A stretch of DNA of 64,000 nt, taken from Lepus europaeus (taxonomy: Eukaryota > Chordata > Mammalia > Lagomorpha > Leporidae). The notes beneath the pieces are model-generated. The model did not search any database. It saw only the letters and a program-made list of their open reading frames with translations, and was not told where the DNA came from. Position numbers and translations under genes: made by a program. Location: positions 127,619,701-127,683,700 of the forward strand of contig NC_084827.1 in assembly GCF_033115175.1 (NCBI RefSeq), given 5' to 3'. Positions within the stretch are counted from its first letter, which is position 1, and the number at the start of each line of letters is the position of its first letter. Positions 33,822-46,195 of this stretch are shown here, piece after piece.

Positions 33822-36440
33822 CAACTATACAAATGTCCAAGAATGGAATAACTACTATCAAACTGTCCAACACCTAAGAACAGAAACATAGGACAAATAT
33901 TGAGGAAGGTGGACAGTAGGCATATAAACACTTGTTAGCTTTTAGATTCTGGCCTTTTGATTGCTCTTGGGTTCCAGTGTAATTGTATGGCAAACACTCC
34001 AGGGACCAGATATAAATGTGCAAATCATAGATAGTAGAAATGCAAAGAGGGATTTGACTCTAAGTCTTGAAGCTGAATAGACTTTTCTGTGGTCCAAATT
34101 GACCTTGGGGTTAGGCAATGAGTTTATAAGAAGTGAAATTATGTGTTAGTACAACTGAAAACTTCTCATTAACCTGAAGAATTACCTAGAAATTTGAGTT
34201 CACTTGGAGGATATTTTCCCTGTAAAATTCACACATTTATAAAATTAAGAGTATTGTTGAATTATCCTTAACGGTGACAACAGTTTGGATAAATAAATTT
34301 CAGGTACAATATCCTTTGCTGTCAAACTTTATCATCCATCTTTGATTGGTCTTTTTAGACCCTACTACCAGTGTTTATATTTCTTTTTGTTATTGTTCAT
34401 CTGTAGCTTTAGTTAATAGTCCTCCAATAGAAACAATCTGAATGTGCAAGCTAGGAGATTAAGTGAATACACTAAGCAGACCCATAAAATAAAATAATAT
34501 GCAAGAATTAAATTTTGAGAAACAATTATTGACATCACAGTGATTTGAATTACTCTCTCAAATGTTATACCATTATAAAACCTATAATTTCATTCACATA
34601 TGCTTTTTAACATGGGTAACACTAATTTAGTGTGATAGAAATCAAATCAGTGATGTGTCTGACGATGAATGGGTAAATAGCTCCAGGGAGATAATGCAGG
34701 TAATAAAAATGTTCAATATCTTGATGGTGGTAGATGTCCCATGGGTTTCTCAAAATCCATTAATTATATAAACTTTGTACCTATAATAAACTGTCTCTTA
34801 CTGTAGGTAACATATGTTTCAATGAATTTTTTGAAATATTACAAGTAAACCAGGGAGGAGATGAAATAAAGTCACAATGTGATAATAATTCAACAAAGTC
34901 ATAAATCACTAGGTTAAACATAGAAATAAAAGTGAGAAGTTTCCAGAAAAATTTTCTTCATGTAATAAAGGGAAATAGCAACATGAACAGTATATGTATG
35001 TAATGTAAATGCATGCTCACTAGAAATTACACCACTACCTGAGTTTACTTATCTTTTCAAACATTAGCATGACCCTTAAACTATAAATTACTATTTCAAC
35101 AATATCTTTTCATTGATGTTTAGTTAATTAAGAGCACCTAAATATTTTTATACTAAAAATGGAATGCATTATAATTATTGCTATATATTTGAAAATATTC
35201 ATTATTTTATAATATTAATAAAAATCCAGGATCAAAATTATACAAAAATAAAGAAGATCAATATATTACATAAATGTCACTATTAAAGAACCAAAGATGT
35301 TAATTGAGAATACCATGTTACTTATTCAACATTTTAATATAGATCACTTAAAACATAATTGTTTCTTTAACGAATAAATTGTTTTTCAAAATGAAAAGCC
35401 AAATTGGGTCAAAATGCTATATACTTTTAAGACATATAGGCATATTACCAATTCACTTAATCCAAGTCCTATGTTGCAGGATTAAAATATCACATTATCC
35501 AACTGACCAAATATAGACAGCTAAAAGTGGATATTTTCCGGAGACAAAATGGCTTAAAACGATGTCCCTGTATTGATATTTTCACTTGCACATTTGATTC
35601 TAATCTTTCTTGTTTCTCTGTCTTGAGGGTCTAAGAACTCAATTAAAAAGATATGCTAAGGATGTTACAATTCTCATTGATTGACAAAACTGCAGCACAC
35701 AAGCAGAGATAGAATGTTGGTCTTCATATTTTCAATGTTATGGATCCTCCAGAACTTTACAGTGAATTTTCGCATGTTGACCTTGAAGGTCAGTTTCTTG
35801 AAAACATTACTTACTATAACATTATTGCTTTTCTATTTCATGGTAATCCTTTGACATGTAAATATGTTTTTGTTTATGTAATAAGATATTTGTGTAAATA
35901 CTATAATAGTGAAAACTGGTCTTATAATTATCAGAATTTCTCTGGTGCTTCTGGTAATGTAGAGAGATACTGAGACATATATTTGGCAATGAAAATAAAT
36001 TATAAAAATTACAAGGTGATTAAACAAAGGCGTTTATTTGTGGGTTTGGGCCTTTGTCTTTATCTGCTGTGAATACAATATTTATCAATTACAAAAGTCA
36101 ATGCCAGTAGCCAACAAAGTTGGAATACAAGATTAGTCATGCTTATAGCATTGCACAATATTCTAGAAAACTCAGAAAATGCTCGGCACTGCACAGTTAA
36201 AACATTACATCTTTTCAGAAATTTTCTAACAATTACAAGAACGGTAAAGAAAGAAGATCAAGTTGAAAGAGTCAATTAATTTATGAGTATCTCACACAAT
36301 TTATAGACATACCCTCCTTTAACTAATCTATATAGCAGAAAGACAAAAGGTATGACTACAGTGGTTGTACTGGTGACATTTTACCAAGATATTTAATTAA
36401 TGACTTGTAACCCATCCCGGATGAATGTTTCTTGTGAAAC
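31286..36440. other. Large repeat-poor AT-rich block
   Basis: About 5.1 kb with no SINE, LINE or LTR I can recognise. It holds only short simple repeats: (AAT)n at 31481-31499 and (TA)n at 33778-33819. The open frames here (up to 95 codons) are short, AT-driven and unlike known proteins. It could include ancient repeats beyond recognition or conserved non-coding sequence. Confidence 0.5.
33735..33819. repeat. TATATG-type and (TA)21 microsatellite
   Basis: Units of tgtata at 33735-33757, then a pure TA run of about 42 bp at 33778-33819. Likely polymorphic. Confidence 0.95.
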
Positions 36441-36766
36441 TTTATTTATTTATTTATTTATTTATCTATCTATCTATTTTGAGAGATGACGGTGGGGGTA
36501 GGGATGGTAAGGGGGGATGTCCTATCTGCTACTTCACTCCTTAAATGCCCACAATGCCCCTAGCTGGGGCCAAAGCTGGGAACAACATACAGGTCTACCA
36601 TGTGGGTGACATAAACTCAGTTTTAATAATCCCTGCTGGTTTGCAAGCTGTACATTATCAGGAAGCTGTAGTCAGGAATCAGAGCCTCCTCTCAAACCCA
36701 GGTCCTCCAGTATGGGATGTGGACATCTCAATGTGCATCTCAATTGCTAGGCTACATGCCTGCCCC
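36441..36766 (-). mobile_element. C-repeat SINE, oldest subtype
   Basis: Minus-strand copy with a (TTTA)n then (TCTA)n start, accatgtgggtgacataaac, and gatgtggacatctcaatgtg near the head, ending ctacatgcctgcccc. Strongly diverged. Confidence 0.8.
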
Positions 36767-36784
36767 TCTAGTGATTTTTAAATC

Positions 36785-37365
36785 ACAGTAGACAACACCT
36801 GGAATTAATCAACTTGTTCATAATTGAACAATAAAAAATGTGGCATGTTTATAAAATAAAATTATTTTCAGCCATAAAAATAATAAAATATTGTCAATTT
36901 TGATTACCTGGGATGAACTGAAAGAACATTATGTTAAATTTTATATGCTAGACACAGAAGGACAAACACCTCCTGATCATATGTAAGAATCTTAAAAAGT
37001 AGATTTCAGAGAAGTAGAGGGTGGAGCACAATTTAGCAGAGGTTGGGGAGGGAAGAGTTGGGGAAACAAAGGGAGAAGTTGGCCAATGGGTTCAAAGTTA
37101 GAGTAAGAGAGGAGGGATGAGTTCTATTCTGTAAGGTGACTATAGTTAACAATAATGTATTATATAATGCAAAATAGCTAGGAAAAAGGATGTCTACTGT
37201 TTTACCACAAAAAAATGGTAAATATGTGGGTGTAGTAGTTAGCTAATTACCCTGACTTGATCCTTACAAAATGTGTACATGCATTGAAATATCAAACTGT
37301 ATACCTCTGCCTCCACATTTGTACAATTATTTTTGATATATAAAAAAATAGAAACATTTTAAAAT
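36785..37365 (+). mobile_element. Old LINE-1 3' end
   Basis: Landmarks in order: ttcagccataaaaataataa, gctagacacagaaggacaaa, a purine-rich stretch with gggaggg, ggtgactatagttaacaata, ttaccacaaaaaaatgg and aaactgtatacctctgcc. This is the ORF2 end and 3' UTR of an L1MA/L1PB-age element. No open frame survives. Confidence 0.85.
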
Positions 37366-37844
37366 TTACTTAAACCATCAAATGTGATATGTACTTACAG
37401 AGTGAATGAAAGAGATAAAGAATAGAAAGAATACACAAAATGAGCATATATAAACCATGTAATAAGTTTAAATATTTTGTTTCTTATAAAAAAATCTAAA
37501 GAAAAACTAATGAAATTGTTGATAACAGGAGATATTACATTCTAAAAGAATTTTATCAAACTTAAGAAAAAGATTGTGGAGAATCTGTCAGTTTTGTAAT
37601 TGTGCTTTTGTTCTTTACTAAATTTTTAATGTCATACTATCTACTGTTGTCTGGTATGAAAAATGAGCAATTTAACATGCTTTGCTTTACTTCAATCTCT
37701 CTGTTGTCCTGCCAAATTTTGTTATTCATATTTTTAATTTTGCATTTTAAATATTTATAATCATGATATATATTAGTACTGCTCATAAATATTTCTGGCA
37801 CTCTGCTTTCCAAGCATATGGTAGAATTCTATCTCCTATGCCAG
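37366..37844. other. Unassigned AT-rich stretch
   Basis: No feature recognised. Confidence 0.4.
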
Positions 37845-38115
37845 TCTTAGAACTTCTCTGGCTGCCATAACAAAATACCTCAGACTGGGTGCTGAGCAGC
37901 AGAAGTGCATTTTCTGGCAGTTCTGCAGTCTGGGGCTGAGGTCAGAGAGCCAGCACGGTGCGTGATGTCCTCTGAGCTTTCAGACAGCTGCCGTCTCGCT
38001 GTGTCCCCACGTGGCCTTTACAGCACGGTTTAGGGCTTCAACATCTGACTTACCAGAGTTGGGGGGCAATACCTGATTAAATCTAATGAAACTCTGTGAG
38101 ATTCCCTGTATGAAA
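37845..38115 (-). mobile_element. MaLR (MLT1-like) LTR fragment
   Basis: In plus reading: ctggctgccataacaaaata, cctcagactgggtgctgagc, gcagttctgcagtctggggc, ctgccgtctcgctgtgtccc and gggcttcaacatctgactta. This is the reverse complement of the 3' to 5' order of MLT1-class LTRs. Confidence 0.75.
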
Positions 38116-38300
38116 GCCCCATTTGAATGAGATTGTAAACCCCTGTATGACTACCTAAGTTGTACTCGCACTGCTGCAATGAGTGCAAGCTGTGGTCCTG
38201 AGCGTGCTGCTGACCTGTATCTGTGTAATAAAATGAAGTAGGAATAGATGTTTCTGTGGTAAGCCACTAAGAGGTTGTAGCAAGTATCCTCCGGATGCAT
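38116..38300. other. Possible second MaLR remnant
   Basis: gtaataaaatgaagtagg followed by tctgtggtaagccactaaga resembles a MaLR LTR 3' end in plus orientation, next to the minus-strand copy. Weak. Confidence 0.3.
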
Positions 38301-39012
38301 GCATTAAACTGCACAATTTGATTTATATCAGTAATTTCCACCAGTTTTAATTCTACAATTGCATTTATTCAAACTCTGTCATCACTCTTTCTCAGTCACC
38401 TCCGTTTGTGTCATTTATTTTATTACCAAGCTGTTTTCTCCTCAAAAGGTAGTATTCAATGTTAAGCTATTTCTTAAGGATACCCATCTTCTTTATAAAG
38501 GTAAAAGTACAATATTTAGGTTTATTTTCTTTTTCTGAACTCTGAAACTTTATTCCTTCTCTTTTGCGTCGAGCTCAGCTCTGGAGAAGTCTGAAAGCAG
38601 TTTGGTGTTTTGCCATCAAGGTGGGAATTTTTTTACCTTTTCTGCTGGAAAGCAAATGAGTGTTCAAATTCTTGTTGTTAGGCATATTTTGCACATATAG
38701 GAAAATACACGAAACATAAATTATCACATGATGAAATGGAAAAATGGGTCATTGCCAAGATTATAGTCTGCCCTTCAAGAGTCCTTTTAATATAATTACT
38801 CTTTCTTCATCTTAGAACAATAAATAATACTATAAATTGTGATTACTGCTTTTCTGTCTTTATATTTTACCTACTTTGTATATATACAGTAAATATATAT
38901 GTGTATATATATATATATATATTTGAATTTTCAGAGACTGGAAAATAAAATGAGGTAGTGATTTTTATCAATAACCTATCAACAGAGAAAAAAATGTCAG
39001 AAATTTCATGTT
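38301..39012. other. Unassigned stretch with TA microsatellite
   Basis: AT-rich sequence. A TATA-rich simple repeat lies at 38878-38923. Nothing else recognised. Confidence 0.45.
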
Positions 39013-39369
39013 GGAAAAATCAGTTATTCTTTATTTTTAAGCTTTATTTACTAAAAAGGCATAGTGACATGGAGAAGGAAAGACAGAGGTAAAGAGATAT
39101 TCCAACTGCTGGTTCACTCCCCAAACGGCTGAGACTGAGCCAGGCTGAAGTCAGGAATCAGGAACTCCATCCAGGTCTCCTACATGGTTGGCAGGACCAA
39201 AGTATTTGTACCACCATCTGCTGTCTCCCCAGGCACATTGGCAAGATGCTAGATCAGAACCAGAGCAGTCAGGACTCAAACTGGTCCTCAAATATGGGAT
39301 ACAGGCATCCCAAGTGATAGCTCATCTTGTTGCTTCACAATGCCCACCCTGGAAATATCAGTTATTCTT
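39013..39369 (-). mobile_element. C-repeat SINE, old subtype, with target-site duplication
   Basis: Minus-strand element at 39032-39350. It is flanked by ggaaaaatcagttattctt at 39013-39031 and ggaaatatcagttattctt at 39351-39369 (18 of 19 match). The body is diverged (ccaaacggctgagactgagc). Confidence 0.92.
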
Positions 39370-39409
39370 GATGCAACTCTAGATAAGAGGTAAAATTTAG
39401 AGACTGTTG

Positions 39410-39729
39410 TTTTTTAAAGATTTTTATTTGAAAGGCAGAAATACAGAGAGAAAGGGGAGAGATAGAGAATTTTCCATCTGTTGGTTTACTCCCAAAGAGG
39501 CCACAACATCTAGGGCTGGGCCAGGCGAAAGCCAAGAGCCAGGAGCTTCTTCCAGGTCTCCCACGTGGGTGCAGGGGTCCAAGCACTTGGGCCATTTTCC
39601 ATTGCTTTCCCAGGCACATTATCAAAGAGTTGGATTGTAAGTGGTGTAGCTGGGTCTCAAACTGGTGTCCAAATGGTATGCTGGAACAGCAGGCACAGGC
39701 TTAACCTTATATCCCATAGCACCAGCCTG
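39410..39729 (-). mobile_element. C-repeat SINE, middle-aged
   Basis: Minus-strand copy only 40 bp from the previous one: aaagatttttatttgaaagg, ccacgtgggtgcaggggtcc, ccatagcaccagcctg at the head. A GA run follows at 39734-39747. No clean duplication. Confidence 0.88.
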
Positions 39730-39749
39730 ACAAAGAGAGAGAGAGAGAA

Positions 39750-40599
39750 CATGCATATTTTGATGCCAGTCTTATTAAAAGAATAATGATACTACTCAAA
39801 ACTGTCAGTGTTTTAAAAGCATTTCATTTTCCAGGTATTGTAAATTATGTTTGCCTATGTATTTGAGACCAGGGGATAGATAGAAAGAGATTGGTATTTA
39901 CAGTAATATATGAGAGCTACATTCTTTCTGGGGCAAATAGGAAACATTTCAATTATTTAGTGTGTTTCTTGGGGAAAGTTATTTTGAAATGACTTAAGAT
40001 GTACAGGCAAACACTACCAATAAATATAAAAGGTTATAGGTTCTTTTTTTATTAGAAATGCAATATGAAACTTCCCTATTTTGGGATTAAGAAAGTGTTT
40101 AACATATCATACACCTAAATGCGTGTTTTGGGGACAAAATGAGTATCAACTTAATAGAGTTTTCCCCTAAAGGGTCAGTTATATACATTCACAATCAATC
40201 AGAAACATTTATTCTAGTATTTTTTCTGATGGCTTATAGATTGTTGAAGCCTATAATAGATTGTAGTTACTAAGGGAAAATGTTTCTGAAATAAACTAAT
40301 TGATATTTCACATGTTTATTGGCACATTGACATATTTTTCATTGTGACTACGTACCAGGTTAATAGTGGAAAATGCCTTTAAGTTCCTTGGATATACGTA
40401 AGGATTGAAATTGCAGCCTCTGAAATGGTGGCACAGGCTTTTAAGAGATGCCTAATATTTTCTCTGTAATTAAATTTTGATTATAGGTTTGTATATCAAA
40501 TATATATCTTATAGATCAACTTGTTTAAATACATTTTATTATGATAAGAAATCAGATGCATTTTTATATTTTTATTAATACACATGTAGTATTTTTACT
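39750..40599. other. Unassigned AT-rich block
   Basis: No feature recognised. Confidence 0.4.
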
Positions 40600-40876
40600 T
40601 TATTTAATTTAAAGGCAGGGGTATAATCTAGTTGTTCACTTCCCAAATGCCTGTGGAAGGAGGGCCTGGACCAGGCTGAAGTCAGGAGCCAGACATCCAG
40701 GTGTCCCATGTGAATGGCAGGGACACAAGCACTCGAGGCATCATATGCTGCCTCCCAAGGTATACATTAATAGGAAGCTGGAATTTGGAGCAGAGCTGTG
40801 ATTTGAATGAGGCACTCCAATATTGGACATAGGCATCCCAAATGGTAGCTAAACCTGCTGTGCCACATGCCAGCAT
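40600..40876 (-). mobile_element. C-repeat SINE, oldest subtype
   Basis: Minus-strand decayed copy: ttcacttcccaaatgcctg, ggctgaagtcaggagccaga, attaataggaagctggaatt and ctgctgtgccacatgccagc. No duplication found. Confidence 0.8.
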
Positions 40877-42261
40877 CCCTCATAAGCATCCTTAATGCCT
40901 TAACTCTTCTGCAAAATGTTAGATCTTTTTGAAAAGAATCACTCAACAAGTCACAAAGCTTTTCCCCCTCTTACTATACTTAGTGCCTTGAAAATTTTCT
41001 TTTCTCTTTGACCTTTATGAGAATACAAATTCAAACCCTTAAATAGAGAATGTCAAGGTACTTTCCTGGAGGCATAAGAGCTCACTCATAACATGGTTAT
41101 TACACAACTCACATTCCTTTATATAGTTTCTGCTCTAGGCATTGAAAGGTTAAACACACTTTTCATAACTCAAAAGCCAAACAGTGACAAATGGAAGGGC
41201 AGGTCTTTTAACCTCTTTTTATTACCTATGGTGTTTAAGAAACTCTATAGTAAATAAAATATTTTAAATATAAAATTATAATAAAGGGATTATGACTGAC
41301 TGTCATGACATCTTTTGTTCCAGGAGCACTGAAACAAATTTGAAATCCTTCCTAAGATTTAAGAGTAGCACATAGGATTTTAATCACAGGATAATATTTT
41401 GGGAAAAATATTAAGAAAAAATATGAAGGAAAAATAGAAATTTCAGCCAATCATAGTCAAAATTAGCATATGTAATTTATATTTCTAGGAATATGTGAAT
41501 GCAACTGTTATGCATAATGCATGATGAATTTCAGAATTCAGATGTTGTCATCTTTTTGTAATCCATGGAAATTCTTTCTTCCAACCTTGACAATGTTAAA
41601 TTATGGATAATTATTTTCAGGATAAAATAGGATTGTTACTGAAATGTTATAGGAGGCTTTTTTATTTTTTGTTTTAATCTCTGTAGAAAAACTGCCTTTG
41701 AAAGTAGAACATTGTATAGACAGAAAAATGTAGATATTTTTGGCTCATTATTTCTGATGCTGAGATTTTTAGCAGTGGTTTCTAGGTTTGAGGGAATCGG
41801 CTTAGCAAACAAGTTCCTAGACTTTTTGTGAAGAGATGTAGAATTAAATATGGGTAAATAGGAAATTAGAGCTGAATTATTGAAGAATCCGCTGAGCTAT
41901 CTGGTCTTTGAAGGACAAACATGGCAAGTTTGTTGCCATCAGGGACAAGGAAAGAGAGAACAAAATGCAAAAGTGTTTTTTTTTTTAAAAAACAATAGAT
42001 CAAAGAGCTCCATTTCCCAGATCAGAGGATTTCAAATACATGAATTACTGAACTTCCTGGTACTGAAGTTGCACTGACACATCATTGTGCTGCATGGTCC
42101 AATGCAAATTTAAATGTGTATGAATGTAAAATGCATGCTAGAATTTGAAGCTTAGTACCCTTAGAAAAAGCATGATATATCTTATATATCTTATCAACAA
42201 TTTTTGTTGATTATACATGAACATATTTTGGATATTAAAATTTCCCATTTCTTTGACCTAT
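40877..42261. other. Unassigned AT-rich block
   Basis: About 1.4 kb with no recognisable repeat or coding sequence. Confidence 0.4.
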
Positions 42262-42300
42262 ATTAATGTGCCAGTAGACAGAGTGACATGCAGAGAGAGA

Positions 42301-43303
42301 AAGAGAGAAAAATCTTTTTTTTTGATAAAGAAAAATGTTTTAATTATTGAATGCTTTTAAAATATTGTTTCAATAATCAGACCTATTAAAAATATCTAAT
42401 GAACTATTTCTTTTTTTTAAACTTTTATTTAATGAATATAAATTTCCAAAGTACAGCTTATGGATTACAATGGCTTCTGCCCTCCCATAACTTCCTCCCA
42501 CCCGCAACCCTCCCCTTTCCCGCTCCCTCTCCCCTTCCATTCACATCAAGATTCATTTTCAATTCTCTTTATATACAGAAGATAAGTTTAGTATATATTA
42601 ACTAAAGATTTCAACAGTTTGCCCCCACATAGCAACACAAAGTGAAACATACTGTTTGAGTACTAGTTATAGCATTAAATAACAGTGTACAGCACATTAA
42701 AGACAGAGATCCTACATGATATTTTTTTTAAAAATTAATTAATTTTCTATGCCATTTCCAATTTAACACCAGGGTTTTTTTTTTTTTTTTCATTTCCAAT
42801 TATTTTTATATACAGAAGATCGATTCTGTATATACTTAGTAAAGATTTCATCAGTTTGCACCCACACAGAAACACAAAGTGTAAAAATACTGTTTTGGTA
42901 CTAGTTATAGCATGACTTCACATTAGACAACACATTAAGGACAGATCCCACATGAGATTTAAGTACACAGTGACTCCTGTTGCTGACTTAACAATTTGAC
43001 ACTCTTGTTTATGGCGTCAGTAATCTCCCAAGGCTCTATTCATGAGTTGCCAGGGCTATGGAAGCCTTTAGAGTTTGCTGACTTTGATCTTATTCTGATA
43101 GGGTCATAGTCTTATTCTGATAGGGTCATAGTCAAAGTGGAAGTTCTTTCCTCCCTTCGGAGAAAGGTACCTCCATCTTCGATGGCCCAGTTCTTTCCAC
43201 TGGGATCTCACTCGCAGAGATCTTTCATTTAGGTCTTCTTCTTTTTTTCTTTTCCATGGTGTCTTGGCTTTCCATGCCTACAATACTAAGAGAGAAAAAT
43301 CTT
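42301..43303 (-). mobile_element. LINE-1 3' UTR with probable 3' transduction
   Basis: The insertion is bounded by a perfect 16-bp duplication, aagagagaaaaatctt, at 42301-42316 and 43288-43303. Reading minus: 5'-truncated 3' UTR from 43287, a two-module 3' UTR as in the 9.7-kb copy, the L1 end attaaataaaag at about 42430, then eight A (42418-42411). After that come 87 bp of non-L1 sequence (42410-42324) with ATTAAA at 42343-42338, and a second A-run at 42323-42315. An L1 poly(A), unique sequence with its own polyadenylation signal, a second poly(A) and then the target duplication is the layout of a 3' transduction. Confidence 0.88.
43089..43132. repeat. Perfect 22-bp tandem duplication in the L1
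   Basis: Positions 43089-43110 and 43111-43132 are identical (each begins cttattctga and ends gtcatagt). The 9.7-kb relative has one copy. Confidence 0.95.
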
Positions 43304-43558
43304 ACATCTACTGTGTCTCTTCCCTTCTGACTGCAGTAGACAGGGCTGGGCCAGGCCAAAGCTAGGAGCCAGTAACTGTCAGCATCTTCGAATGTGGGTA
43401 GCAGAGACTCAAGTACTTGGAACATCCTTTGCTGACTTCTCAGATGCATTTCAGGAAGGTGGACTGGAAGAGTAGCTGGGGATTGAACTGACCCTCTTCT
43501 ATAGGATGTAGGCATCCTAGATGGCAGCTTAATATATTGCACCACAACACCCACCCCC

Positions 43559-44747
43559 ATATAATACAATTCCTATGATGTAGAAGATTGGAGTTACAGA
43601 AGGATGCTTGTGTAAAAGGTTTGCACACTTTACTACATACAGCCGTTTATAGGCTAATAGATGAAATTACAAATGTACATTGTACATTTTTTCATAAAAA
43701 ATCCATGTATGTAATCCATATGCAATTTAAATTGGGTAATAACATCTGTGATTGTGAAAGGGAGTAAAATAATGTTTTGCTCCTTTTAAAAATACTAATG
43801 TAAGGATATTTCTGACCAACATTTCTCAGCTTAATCCTCATGGTCTTCCAAGGCTTATTCCAAGATGTAGTTTAATTTTTTTCTTCCTGCTTAGAGTGCA
43901 GTAGAAGCAAAGAACTTAGGCGCTAGTTAGTTTTATACCACCTCTCTTCTAGAGGTCTTTGAAATTATATTTTTTTTATCTTAGACAGCTTTCTTAAATA
44001 TAATGTAACTTTAATCTGGACAATTTCCTACAAAAATGAATAGTTATTTCCTAAGAGTAAGTAGTATAGAATCTTGTCTTCAGGAAAACTCTGGTAGATT
44101 TTGGCTCTTTCCCCATGTTGTTTAGGTGTCTTTTTTTTTCATCTTATAAACATAAATGTAGACAGATCTCAGAAAAGCTCTTTTGTCTCTTCAAAATGGA
44201 AAACAAGCTTGTTTTTGAGACTTAGCAATAAGACTAGGGAACAAACTCACCACACATGACATTGGAAAAGTTCCCAATATGCCTATACATAACACATGTG
44301 AGATTGTCTTATTTTCTTTAGTGACTTCCATAGACACTCGACTTGGCCTTTGCCTATGGTCCATGTCTTTTCAAGTTAACTAGGTTCTACAGCCCACAGC
44401 TTCTAGAGAAAATTTGATAAAGTGATTTAAAAATAATTTTATTGAAAACTAATGGAAGTACAACAAACTAGATATTCTGAAATTATATAATGAAGCCATT
44501 ACCACAATTAAGATAATGAATTGATTTATTTGCCTTGACTATTTACATTTTTCCACCTAGTTTTGGGTAAATCTTCTGGTTTTAGCAATGAAAATTATTT
44601 TGTGAAATAATGGCTAGACTTAACAAGTTCAGATGTTGAAATGGATTCCTGTTGATAGCTTTGGTCTATAGATTCTATTTTGTGTGGGTGTGTGGGATGG
44701 TACAAACCTATGTGAAACAATTACCCTTTCAGGAATTAAGTCTTTCT
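43559..44747. other. Unassigned stretch
   Basis: AT-rich with no recognised repeat or gene. Confidence 0.4.
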
Positions 44748-45000
44748 TTTAAATTTTTGAAAAATTATTATAAAGACAGAGAAAGAGAGAAAGTCAGTCT
44801 CATCCACTGACTCACACACCAAACGACTGCAACAGCCAGGCCTGCGCCAGGCCAAAGTCAGGTGTCTCAACTGGTTGGCAGGGGCCCTCCTTATTTGACC
44901 CATCCCCACTGTCTCCCAGAGTGTTCACTGCAGGAAGCTGGAATGGAAAGTGGATTGGGATTTGAACCCACTCAGTTCACAATCCTGATACAGAACAACC
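44748..45000 (-). mobile_element. C-repeat SINE, oldest subtype
   Basis: Minus-strand: aaagacagagaaagagagaa, ctgcaacagccaggcctgcg and gaagctggaatggaaagtgg. The outer head is lost around 45000. Confidence 0.75.
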
Positions 45001-45025
45001 ATGACATATAAGAATCCATCTTTGG

Positions 45026-45204
45026 GGGCCAGTGTTGTGGCGTAATGGGTAAAGCCGCTGCCTTCAGTACCAGCATCCCATATGGGTGCCGGTTCATGTC
45101 CCGGCTGCTCCGCTTCTGATCCAGTTCTCTGCTATTGCCTGGGAAAGCAGTGGAGAATGGTCCAAGTCCTTGGACCCCTGCACCCATGTGGGAGACCCTG
45201 GAGT
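45026..45204 (+). mobile_element. C-repeat SINE head only (3'-truncated)
   Basis: Starts gggggccagtgttgtggcgt and runs through the B-box-like ggttcatgtccc to cacccatgtgggagaccctg, then stops at ttttagcaag. The whole 3' half and tail are missing. Retrotransposition normally truncates the 5' side, so a later deletion is likely. Confidence 0.88.
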
Positions 45205-46030
45205 TTTAGCAAGTGAATGCCAATTCATAATCATACATCTTATACATATATGTGAACACATATTTCACATATGTCCAGGTACATATTTTTTATGTTTATA
45301 ATCATATCAAACATTCACAAACACAACTGGACTAAATGTTCAGACACATTAAGAAAATGTGCAACAATCTATGATATTATACAGAGGTAAATGTTTTGCT
45401 CAACAATGTCTAAAAACATAGTTTTACTAAAAGTGGGTTGTCTGCTGATGGTATTAAAAAGTTGCTTCTTTTCAATTTAAAAACTTCAAAACATCTAAAT
45501 TTCTTGTATCTTCATGCTATAACATATACTACAACTCATATCCAGAAATAATACATCATTATATAAATTCTATTCCAGTAATCCATCACTTCATGCTGAT
45601 TAGTTAGGTATAGTGTCAGTTAACACAAGGTTGTCAAACTCTAATATAAACTCATGTTACTTAATTTTTTTTTCAATTACTACCCATTATTCTCATACAG
45701 AGATTATGTAGTAGCATGTCTAGGGCTTCAGTGAATAGACAGACAATAGGCAAAAACATTACTAGCATGACATAAACTCTATTCAATTAGATGAGATACA
45801 AATCTATATGCATGTGTGAGTATTAGGTTTTGTAACTGAATTATGTCTTAATTCAGCAGGGTTTTCACATACACAAACACACACAAATGTACACATTTTT
45901 CACTGGAACCTCTAACTCCTAAGCGTATTGTTAATGGAAAATGACCCCTATATGGTAAATGGGCCCTCCAATTGTTACTGTCAGATTTTATTTAGCTAAT
46001 GAGTTGTTTGCAACATTGTTTTATACATTA
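45205..46030. other. Unassigned AT-rich stretch
   Basis: Contains a small ACACAC-rich patch near 45870-45895. Otherwise nothing recognised. Confidence 0.4.
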
Positions 46031-46195
46031 GCATGTGCACCGGCATCCCACCTGGGCACTGGTTTGAGCCCTGGCTGCTCTACTTCAGATCCAGCTCCCA
46101 GCTAATATGCCTGGGAAAGCAGTACAAGATGGCCCAAGTGCTTGGGACCCTGCACCCATATAGGAGATCCAGAAGAAGCTCCTGACTCATGAAAT
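46031..46195 (+). mobile_element. C-repeat SINE internal fragment
   Basis: Internal part only: caccggcatcccacctgggc, ggtttgagccctggctgctc, gcctgggaaagcagtacaag, agaagctcctgactcatg. Both ends are missing. Confidence 0.8.

Larger units (their letters stand above)
42262..43558 (-). mobile_element. C-repeat SINE, old subtype, split by an L1
   Basis: The SINE tail side (gacagagtgacatgcagaga) ends at 42316 and the body resumes at 43304 (acatctactgtgtctcttcc), reading to the head near caccacaacacccaccc. The 16-bp target duplication of the L1 lies in its GA-rich region. Confidence 0.85.
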
